From Actinomycetota bacterium (GTDB lineage Bacteria > Actinomycetota > Acidimicrobiia > Acidimicrobiales > Aldehydirespiratoraceae), in NCBI GenBank assembly GCA_012271125.1, contig JAAXHB010000121.1, forward strand, positions 1-16,816: a stretch of DNA of 16,816 nt. The letters are read 5' to 3'. The notes under the pieces are model-generated. The model was not told the origin of the DNA, did not search any database, and saw only the letters and a program-made list of their open reading frames with translations. Position 1 is the first letter of the stretch. Each line of letters starts with the position of its first letter. A program made the position numbers and the translations under genes. Of the stretch, positions 5,055-10,711 are shown piece by piece.

Positions 5055-7712
5055 ATGAAATCCCATGCCCAGGTTGTCGTCATAGGCGGCGGTGTTGTTG
5101 GTGCCAGCGTTTTGTATCACCTCACAACGGTCGGCATCACCGACGTCGTCCTACTAGAACGAACCGAACTGACGGCAGGCTCCACATGGCATTCCGCCGG
5201 CGGTATGCACACCCTCAACGGTGACCCCAACGTCGCCAGCTTGCAGCGTTACACCTTTGACCTGTACGCCAAGATTGAAGCCGAATCAGGGCAGGATTGC
5301 AGCATCGTACGCTCCGGTGGGGTGATGCTCGCCGACACTTTAGAGCGGCTCGACTGGCTCAAGATGGCACACGCCCGTGGGCGTTACCTCGGCATGGAAA
5401 CCGAAATTATTTCCGCTCAAGAAGCCGCAGAGATTATGCCCCTAGTCGATCCGCAACATTTCGTGGGGGCAATGTATGACGCACACGAAGGTCATCTCGA
5501 CCCATCCGGTGTCACCCACGCCTACGCCAAATGCGCTCGCAACGCCGGCGCGGAGGTGTATCGCAACTGCTGGGCACGTGGCATTGAACGCACCCCTGAC
5601 CGCAACGGTGCCAGCGGCAATTGGCGTGTTCAGACTTACGACACCGCCACCGGCGAAGACACAGGCGTCATCGAGTGCGAGCATCTGGTCAACTGCGGTG
5701 GCTTGTGGGCTCGTGAGGTGGGGCGCATGGTTGGGCTGGAGTTGCCGGTGTTGGCTATGGAGCACATGTATTTTCTCACAGAGTCGATTCCCGAAGTCGT
5801 TGAACACACCAAGAAAACCGGCGAGCAAATTGTCCATGCCATCGATTTCGCTGGTGAGATTTACACCCGTCAAGAAGGCGAAGGCATGCTGCTGGGCACT
5901 TACGAACGTGCCTGTGTGCCTTGGTCGCCGCAGAACACGCCTTGGGATTTCTCCATGAAGTTGCTTGAGCCGGATTTGGAGCGCATTGCCCCTTCGTTGG
6001 AGATCGGTTTCACGCATTTCCCGGCGATGGTAACGGCGGGAATTCGCCGTGTCGTTAACGGCCCGTTTACGTTTTCTCCTGACGGCAATCCGCTGGTCGG
6101 GCCGGTTCGAGGACTGCCACGGTTCTGGTCGGCGTGCGCGGTGATGGCAGGGTTATCCCAGGGTGGGGGAGTGGGACTCGCCTTGGCGAACTGGATCGCC
6201 GACGGCAACCCTGGTTTTGACGTTTGGGGCATGGATATCGCTCGTTTTGGCGACTACGCCACGCTTGCCTACACCAACGCCAAGGTGCGTGAGAACTATT
6301 CGAGACGGTTCCGTATCACCTTTCCCAACGAGTTCTTGCCCGAAGCTCGCCATGTGCAGACCTCACCTATTTACGATCGGCTGGTTAGTGAAAACGCTGT
6401 GTTCGGCGATTCGTTCGGTTTGGAATCGGCGTTGTGGTTTCAAGAATCCGACAAAGAACCTGTTGAAGAGGTCACGTTCGGGCGTTCCAATGCGTGGGAT
6501 CGGGTGCGTGCCGAGACGTTGGCGGTGCGCTCATCAGTTGGTTTGCTGGAAACGACGGGGTTTTCGAAGTTCTACTTCACCGGAGCGGGAGCAAGGGACT
6601 GGCTGAACTGGGTTTTAGCTGGGCGTGTTCCTGCACCGGGGCGCATTGCGTTGTCGCCGATGACGAACAAAGCCGGCAATTTGGTCGGCGATCTGACCGT
6701 GGCTTGCCTACCGGCGGCTATGGGACACTCCGACGGAGTGTTTGGCACGATCACTGGTGGCGCTACTAGCAACGACCGCGATCAGGAAAGCTTTGTCGTG
6801 TTCGGCTCAGGAATTGCCGAGCGTTACTACCAGCGCTGGTTCGACCATCAACTATCGACATCTGCTGCCTCTGATGACGTCGGCTATCAGACACTTGGAG
6901 CGGAGCTGTGTGGACTATCCATCGCCGGTCCTGCCTCTCGCGCCTTATTGGAAAATGTCACTGACTATGACATTTCCAACTTTGGAATGCGCTTCATGTC
7001 ATTCACAGAAATCGAAGTGGGCTATGCGCCGGTCTGGTGCGGACGCATCAGCTTTACCGGTGATTTGGGTTATGAACTATGGATGCCGGCTCGCTATCAG
7101 CGCTATGTATATGACCTGCTGCGCGAAGCCGGCAAAAAACACGACATGTCGCTGTTTGGACTTCATGCCTTGAACTCGTTACGCCTGGAAAAAAACTTCG
7201 GCAGCTGGGCACGCGAATACCGTCCTATTTATGACCCATTCGAAGCCGGCCTAGGACGCTTCGTGCGCATGGACAAGGCTTTCATAGGCAGAGACACTTT
7301 GGCTGTCAAATGGGGCGAAGACGGTCAAGGACTTGATCCCTCGCAGCCATCGTCGTCGAAGTCAGCACATGAGTCGTCGTCAGATACAGCACCTTGGGAA
7401 CAACGTCCGCTCAAGCTGTGCTCCTTTGTCGTTGACACTGACCCTGGGCCCGCCGGCGCAGATGTCGTCGGTGACGAACCCATCTGGTGCAACGGCGAAG
7501 TTGTCGGCTGGGTTACCTCAGGTGGTTACGCCCATCACAGCGAAGCATCAGTCGCTCTTGGTTATGTACCCCGCCACCTTGTGCCAGAGACGCTGAGCAC
7601 AGCGCCATCAAGCACAGCAGATTTTGAAATTGAAATAATCGGCACCCGACGCAATGCCAAACTGCTCGCTGAACCCTTGTGGGATCCAGTCGGTGAGCGA
7701 ATGCGTGCCTAG
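5055..7712 (+). CDS. FAD-dependent dimethylglycine/sarcosine dehydrogenase-like oxidoreductase fused to a GcvT folate domain
   Basis: The 885-residue protein has an N-terminal FAD domain (VVVIGGGVVGASVLYHL, residues 7-23) and the motif ELTAGSTWHSAGG, whose H46 matches the covalent-FAD histidine of dimethylglycine dehydrogenase. A central linker (ARHVQTSPIYDRL...GAVFGDSFGLE type) follows, then a C-terminal GcvT tetrahydrofolate domain (FGLHALNSLRLEKNFGSW, DPFEAGLGRF; GEVVGWVTSGGYAH). Such fusions oxidise an N-methyl group and load the carbon onto THF as methylene-THF, passing electrons to ETF. Substrate choice (dimethylglycine, sarcosine or another) is not decided by sequence, but the Rieske and mttB neighbours favour dimethylglycine. 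It is slightly longer than usual because of polar loops near residues 552-580 and 755-780 (Ser/Asp-rich). Its TAG stop overlaps the stop of the convergent GFA gene in one CTAG. The ATG at 5055 lacks a clear Shine-Dalgarno. Confidence 0.88.
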   Translation: MKSHAQVVVIGGGVVGASVLYHLTTVGITDVVLLERTELTAGSTWHSAGGMHTLNGDPNVASLQRYTFDLYAKIEAESGQDCSIVRSGGVMLADTLERLDWLKMAHARGRYLGMETEIISAQEAAEIMPLVDPQHFVGAMYDAHEGHLDPSGVTHAYAKCARNAGAEVYRNCWARGIERTPDRNGASGNWRVQTYDTATGEDTGVIECEHLVNCGGLWAREVGRMVGLELPVLAMEHMYFLTESIPEVVEHTKKTGEQIVHAIDFAGEIYTRQEGEGMLLGTYERACVPWSPQNTPWDFSMKLLEPDLERIAPSLEIGFTHFPAMVTAGIRRVVNGPFTFSPDGNPLVGPVRGLPRFWSACAVMAGLSQGGGVGLALANWIADGNPGFDVWGMDIARFGDYATLAYTNAKVRENYSRRFRITFPNEFLPEARHVQTSPIYDRLVSENAVFGDSFGLESALWFQESDKEPVEEVTFGRSNAWDRVRAETLAVRSSVGLLETTGFSKFYFTGAGARDWLNWVLAGRVPAPGRIALSPMTNKAGNLVGDLTVACLPAAMGHSDGVFGTITGGATSNDRDQESFVVFGSGIAERYYQRWFDHQLSTSAASDDVGYQTLGAELCGLSIAGPASRALLENVTDYDISNFGMRFMSFTEIEVGYAPVWCGRISFTGDLGYELWMPARYQRYVYDLLREAGKKHDMSLFGLHALNSLRLEKNFGSWAREYRPIYDPFEAGLGRFVRMDKAFIGRDTLAVKWGEDGQGLDPSQPSSSKSAHESSSDTAPWEQRPLKLCSFVVDTDPGPAGADVVGDEPIWCNGEVVGWVTSGGYAHHSEASVALGYVPRHLVPETLSTAPSSTADFEIEIIGTRRNAKLLAEPLWDPVGERMRA

Positions 7713-8146
7713 CTGGTCCGGTCGCTGCTTTTAATAGTGCCGTCAGATTCTGGAACCGGAGGTGTGAAGTAGTCCGATGCGTCTTCAAGATGCACCACAT
7801 GAACAGTGGACAACCCCGTCGGTGGGTCCACCGCACCCGCGCATACTGAGACACGGTCAGGCGCAACATCCTTCTTCCAAAACAGCGAACTCCCACAACG
7901 AGTGCAAAACCCATATGCCACGGTTGGATACTCCTCTGGCCGATACCAGTTCAAGGTGTCGTCGGATTCAAAGGTAATCTCATCTGTGCCGCAGTTAGAC
8001 GCAGCCATATGATGCCCAGTCCAGCGCCGGCAGCGCACACAATGGCAATCCCAAATGCCACGCAAACTGTCAGGCTCAAAGCTGTAACGCACGCTGCCGC
8101 ACATGCACTGTCCGGTTTTTCTTTGGCCGGTCTTTCGTTCGGTCAT
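7709..8146 (-). CDS. GFA-family (glutathione-dependent formaldehyde-activating enzyme/CENP-V fold) zinc protein
   Basis: The 145-residue protein has the zinc-binding cysteine pattern of the GFA family: C14-x-C16 (QCMCGSVRY), C34-x-C36-xx-C39 (DCHCVRCRRWTG) and C81-xx-C84 (FCTRCGSSLFW). The family includes Gfa, proposed to help formaldehyde react with glutathione, although many members have other or unknown roles. Placed beside methyl-group oxidation genes, a part in formaldehyde handling is an attractive inference; in an actinobacterium the thiol would probably be something other than glutathione. An AGGAGA Shine-Dalgarno sits 5 bases before the ATG, clearer than for its neighbours. It is convergent with the FAD-GcvT gene (shared CTAG) and divergent from the choline dehydrogenase gene, with 52 bp between the two starts. 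Confidence 0.85.
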   Translation of the reverse strand: MTERKTGQRKTGQCMCGSVRYSFEPDSLRGIWDCHCVRCRRWTGHHMAASNCGTDEITFESDDTLNWYRPEEYPTVAYGFCTRCGSSLFWKKDVAPDRVSVCAGAVDPPTGLSTVHVVHLEDASDYFTPPVPESDGTIKSSDRTS

Positions 8147-8157
8147 AATTTCTCCTA

Positions 8158-8179
8158 GATAATTGTCGGATAATTGTCG
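8158..8179. promoter_or_regulatory. Perfect tandem repeat GATAATTGTCG x2 in a divergent promoter gap
   Basis: GATAATTGTCG occurs at 8158-8168 and 8169-8179 with an 11-bp period, about one helical turn. It gives ATTGTC half-sites at 8162-8167 and 8173-8178, and an inverted copy GACAAT lies at 8191-8196 next to the choline dehydrogenase start. The whole sits in the 52-bp gap between two divergent genes, a good position for an operator controlling both. No regulator is assigned. Confidence 0.5.
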
Positions 8180-8198
8180 TTGCTAAGGGGGACAATCA

Positions 8199-9944
8199 AT
8201 GTCTAAACATTACGACTCAAAACAATTCGACTATGTAATAGTCGGCGGTGGCTCTGCCGGATGCGCCCTAGCGAACCGACTCAGCGCCGATCCGGCAACG
8301 TCGGTGCTAGTGCTCGAAGCCGGACGCCGCGACTGGCGTTTTGACGTCTACATACACATGCCAGCTGCCTTGTCGTTTCCTATCGGCAACCGCTTCTACG
8401 ACTGGCAATACACCTCCGAGCCCGAGCCGCACATGGGCGGTCGCACCGTGTATCACGCCCGCGGCAAAGTGCTCGGCGGGTCATCAAGTATCAACGGCAT
8501 GATCTTCCAGCGAGGCAACCCGATGGACTTCGAACGCTGGGGTGCCGACACGGGCATGAGCAACTGGGACTTCGCCCACTGCCTGCCGTATTTCAAGCGC
8601 ATGGAATCGTGCCTAGCCCTCGATGATCCGAATTGGTGGGGTACTGATGACAACGGCGACAGCACCGCCTTAAGCGAAATAGGCAGCGACGGACGTGGCG
8701 ACAACTACAGCAACACACACTTCCGTGGCAAAGGCGGGCCGCTTGCCCTTGAGCGTGGTCCGGCGACAAATCCTCTATTTCAAGCCTTCTTAGATGCCAC
8801 CGTTGAAGCGGGCTATCCCCGCACCGACGACGTCAACGGCTTCCGTCAAGAAGGTTTCGCTGCCTTTGACCGCAACGTCCACCGAGGCCGCCGTCTCAGT
8901 GCCGCTCGTGCTTATCTGCATCCCGTCCTGAGCCGCCCTAATTTGAAACTCAAAACCCGAGCCTTCACCACCAAAATCAATTTCAACGGTTCCAGAGCCA
9001 CCGGCGTTGACTACATCCATCGCGGTCGTCGCCATAACGTGAGTGCCGGTGAAGTGATCTGCTGCGGTGGTGCGATCAACTCACCGCAGCTGTTGCAGTT
9101 GTCAGGGGTCGGCCCAGCCGACCTACTCCAAGAACATGGCATTGACGTTGTGTCAAACCTTGCCGGCGTGGGTGACAACATGCAAGACCATCTCGAGGTT
9201 TACGTCCAATACGCCTGCGCTAAACCGGTGTCGATGCAGCCAAATCTGGCACTCTGGAGGCGACCTTTTATTGGACTGCAGTGGCTGGCACGACGTGGTC
9301 CTGGTGCCACAAACCATTTCGAAGCTGGTGGGTTCATCCGCAGCAACGACGACGTTGCCTACCCCAACCTCATGTTCCACTTTCTGCCGATAGCAATTCG
9401 CTATGACGGCTCGGTGCCCGAAGGCGGTCACGGCTATCAGGTGCATGTTGGGCCGATGTATTCCAACTCTCGTGGCACGGTGCGCATCACCTCGACCGAC
9501 CCTCGCGACAAGCCGGCGTTGCGGTTCAACTACCTGTCAACGCCTGAGGATCGGCGGGAATGGCTCGAGGCGTTGCAGTGCGCTCGACGCATTTTGAATC
9601 AACCGGCGATGGCAGAGTTCAACGGTGGTGAGGTTTCACCGGGGCCGAGCGTGTCCACCGAAGAAGAAGTGCTCGACTGGGTGCGAAAGGATGCTGAAAC
9701 AGCGTTGCATCCGTCGTGCACTGCCAAGATGGGCGTCGGCGACGACGCGGTGCTGAACCCCGACACGATGGAGGTGTACGGCACTCAAGGGCTGCGGGTC
9801 GTGGATGCGTCGTCGATGCCCTATGTCACCAACGGCAACATCTACGCACCAGTCATGATGCTCGCCGAAAAAGCCGCCGACCTAATACTCGGCAACACAC
9901 CCTTACCCCCCGAAGACGTCCCCTTCTACCGCCACCACCCCTAG
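8199..9944 (+). CDS. betA: GMC-family choline dehydrogenase-like flavoprotein
   Basis: The 581-residue protein has the GMC FAD motif VIVGGGSAGCALANRLS (near residue 14), an E40 in LVLEAG, the GMC signature GKVLGGSSSINGMIFQRGN (residues 89-107), and the C-terminal active-site pair H504 (LHPSCTAKMG) and N547 (TNGNIYAPVMMLAEKAADLI). The pattern MPAALSFPIGNRFYDWQYTSEPEPHM closely resembles BetA, which oxidises choline to betaine aldehyde at the membrane. Other alcohols are possible because GMC enzymes are hard to separate by sequence alone. A polar Asp/Gly/Ser-rich segment around residues 139-173 looks like an insertion relative to typical BetA. The start has a purine-rich AAGGGGGA Shine-Dalgarno. 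Betaine aldehyde dehydrogenase is not in the window. The link to the betaine-demethylating genes upstream supports the choline assignment. Confidence 0.82.
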   Translation: MSKHYDSKQFDYVIVGGGSAGCALANRLSADPATSVLVLEAGRRDWRFDVYIHMPAALSFPIGNRFYDWQYTSEPEPHMGGRTVYHARGKVLGGSSSINGMIFQRGNPMDFERWGADTGMSNWDFAHCLPYFKRMESCLALDDPNWWGTDDNGDSTALSEIGSDGRGDNYSNTHFRGKGGPLALERGPATNPLFQAFLDATVEAGYPRTDDVNGFRQEGFAAFDRNVHRGRRLSAARAYLHPVLSRPNLKLKTRAFTTKINFNGSRATGVDYIHRGRRHNVSAGEVICCGGAINSPQLLQLSGVGPADLLQEHGIDVVSNLAGVGDNMQDHLEVYVQYACAKPVSMQPNLALWRRPFIGLQWLARRGPGATNHFEAGGFIRSNDDVAYPNLMFHFLPIAIRYDGSVPEGGHGYQVHVGPMYSNSRGTVRITSTDPRDKPALRFNYLSTPEDRREWLEALQCARRILNQPAMAEFNGGEVSPGPSVSTEEEVLDWVRKDAETALHPSCTAKMGVGDDAVLNPDTMEVYGTQGLRVVDASSMPYVTNGNIYAPVMMLAEKAADLILGNTPLPPEDVPFYRHHP

Positions 9945-9981
9945 ATATCTCACCCCACTCATGACAACTCCTCTAACTAAC

Positions 9982-10004
9982 GAGCTCAGCCGGAAAGCTT
10001 TTTT
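9982..10004 (+). terminator. Weak terminator-like hairpin with T-tract after the choline dehydrogenase gene
   Basis: GAGCT (9982-9986) can pair with AGCTT (9996-10000), including one G-U pair, and the second arm runs into a six-T tract (9999-10004). The stem is short, so this is only a plausible terminator about 38 bp behind the stop at 9944. Confidence 0.3.
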
Positions 10005-10026
10005 CTGCTCCAAATTGACGGGGCTC

Positions 10027-10147
10027 ACTTGGCAAATTTTTTCTGTCACCGATCCGCTTCACGCGGCGAGCCTGCGTTCCGTCTCTTTCGAAAGCACTAC
10101 CCAGTCTCTTGCTACGGATCGACGTTCCCGAAATAAATTTGCCAACT
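10027..10147. repeat. Long inverted repeat with a nested inner stem (structured RNA or MITE-like element)
   Basis: ACTTGGCAAATTTTTT (10027-10042) pairs with AATAAATTTGCCAACT (10132-10147) at 14 of 16 positions, including a perfect 11-bp core (10029-10039 with 10135-10145). Nested inside, CGATCCG (10050-10056) pairs perfectly with CGGATCG (10115-10121). The inner loop holds the palindrome CTTTCGAAAG (10085-10094). The nesting of two perfect stems suggests a folded transcript of about 120 nt, or terminal inverted repeats of a tiny non-autonomous element. No target-site duplication is evident, and no known RNA family is recognised. Confidence 0.5.
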
Positions 10148-10158
10148 TCGCCCCAACT

Positions 10159-10182
10159 GTCCAAGTTATGGCAATGTTGGAC
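10159..10182. other. Stem-loop GTCCAA/TTGGAC
   Basis: GTCCAA (10159-10164) pairs perfectly with TTGGAC (10177-10182) around a 12-nt loop. It is the second in a run of four consecutive stem-loops between the choline dehydrogenase gene and the small gene at 10480. Six base pairs alone could be chance. Confidence 0.3.
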
Positions 10183-10205
10183 GAGCTGTGCGTGGGTTGG
10201 GCTGG

Positions 10206-10254
10206 CAGGGTTGAATGCGCGCAACAGCGTTTAGCGTGAGCACATTCAAGCCTG
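10206..10254. other. 12-bp stem-loop (one mismatch)
   Basis: CAGGGTTGAATG (10206-10217) pairs with CATTCAAGCCTG (10243-10254) at 11 of 12 positions around a 25-nt loop. No coding gene covers it convincingly. The stem is long enough to be unlikely by chance, and it supports the idea of a structured transcript here. Confidence 0.42.
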
Positions 10255-10261
10255 ATAAAGG

Positions 10262-10303
10262 CCAACTCACGCCACTGCCATTTGTCACGCCACTGCCAGT
10301 TGG
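10262..10303 (+). repeat. Two 14-bp direct repeats enclosed by a 6-bp inverted repeat
   Basis: TCACGCCACTGCCA occurs at 10267-10280 and exactly again at 10285-10298, an 18-bp period. The pair is bracketed by CCAACT (10262-10267) and AGTTGG (10298-10303), which are perfect inverse complements. It lies about 35 bp upstream of the CRP-like palindrome. Two copies do not make a CRISPR array. Confidence 0.5.
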
Positions 10304-10335
10304 TGGCATAGGGCATCAGATTTTGGGAGCTTTGG

Positions 10336-10351
10336 TGTGACATATGTCACT
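10336..10351. promoter_or_regulatory. CRP/FNR-family-like operator palindrome
   Basis: TGTGA-CATATG-TCACT matches the TGTGA-N6-TCACA consensus of CRP-type regulators except for the last base. Its core GTGACATATGTCAC (10337-10350) is a perfect 14-bp palindrome. It is in non-coding DNA 130-145 bp before the small gene at 10480. Several -10-like hexamers follow (TATGTC 10401-10406, TATAGG 10411-10416). A DNA-binding site is the simplest reading; which regulator is not shown by the window. Confidence 0.5.
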
Positions 10352-10379
10352 GAAATTTTTTAAATCTGGAGGTTGTTAT

Positions 10380-10415
10380 TTGGCGCGGAAGGCAGCAGAC
10401 TATGTCTTCATATAG
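10380..10415 (+). CDS. Possible 11-residue leader peptide ORF
   Basis: A strong Shine-Dalgarno GGAGG (10368-10372) lies 7 nt before a TTG codon that opens an ORF encoding (M)ARKAADYVFI and ending at TAG 10413-10415. It would precede the small gene at 10480 on the same transcript. The only support is the good ribosome site in an otherwise empty gap; a TTG start and this length make it tentative. Confidence 0.2.
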   Translation: MARKAADYVFI

Positions 10416-10479
10416 GCGCCACATCACGACTCCCAACCTAGGTTTCGTGACGAGGGCATCGAGGCGACAAGGAGTTGCC

Positions 10480-10632
10480 ATGAGTTCACCAATTGCACCC
10501 GTTGCACAGCTGACCCCAAACACTGTTTGGCGTGACGCTTTGGGTCCTGGCTATGCCAATGGTGTTATTGAGTGCGTGGTGCAGGCGGCCGGCGAAGCCG
10601 CTTTGCGTCCGTACCACGGCGCACGCCAGTAA
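10480..10632 (+). CDS. Small protein of unknown function (50 residues)
   Basis: The frame can be extended back to an ATG at 10402, but the ATG at 10480 has an excellent AAGGAG Shine-Dalgarno 6 bases upstream, so the 50-residue product starting MSSPIAPVAQLTPN is preferred. It is soluble, has no signal peptide or membrane segment, contains single Trp and Cys residues (VWRDALGPGY, IECVVQAAGEAAL) and ends in YHGARQ. I recognise no family. It sits downstream of the structured non-coding block and CRP-like site and 79 bp upstream of the metY-like gene, so it may be separately regulated. Possible readings are a small regulatory protein, a peptide precursor, or a lineage-specific protein. Confidence 0.5.
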   Translation: MSSPIAPVAQLTPNTVWRDALGPGYANGVIECVVQAAGEAALRPYHGARQ

Positions 10633-10669
10633 CCCCACTCACACCGATTCCGCGCCCGGCACTGTCCGT

Positions 10670-10697
10670 GGCACGGGTCGGATATAACGGCACGGGT
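10670..10697 (+). promoter_or_regulatory. Direct repeat GGCACGGGT x2 around a -10-like TATAAC before metY
   Basis: GGCACGGGT is present at 10670-10678 and 10689-10697 (19-bp period). Between the copies is TATAAC (10683-10688), a good -10-like hexamer that would place the transcription start about 17 bases before the ATG at 10712. No clear -35 or Shine-Dalgarno is seen. The repeats could be binding sites overlapping the promoter. Confidence 0.4.
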
Positions 10698-10711
10698 AGC
10701 CTGCGCTCCCA

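Noticed and set aside
9961..10239. Plus-strand ORF of 92 codons after the choline dehydrogenase gene
   Set aside because: It has no Shine-Dalgarno or recognised family, runs straight through the inverted repeats, and its composition is unlike the neighbouring genes.
10262..10303. Cobalamin riboswitch or CRISPR array
   Set aside because: GCCACTG occurs twice, but the rest of the B12-box architecture is not seen. Two repeats with 4-bp spacing are not a CRISPR array.
10059..10343. Minus-strand ORF of 94 codons in the structured block
   Set aside because: It has no ribosome site, and its repeated WQWR residues merely translate the 14-bp direct repeat; the composition does not look like a protein and stem-loops explain the region better.
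10402..10479. N-terminal extension of the 50-residue protein to the ATG at 10402
   Set aside because: The first ATG has no well-placed Shine-Dalgarno, whereas the ATG at 10480 has AAGGAG at the ideal distance.
10633..10711. SAM or SAH riboswitch before metY
   Set aside because: The 79-bp gap shows a direct repeat and a -10-like hexamer but none of the conserved SAM or SAH riboswitch cores.
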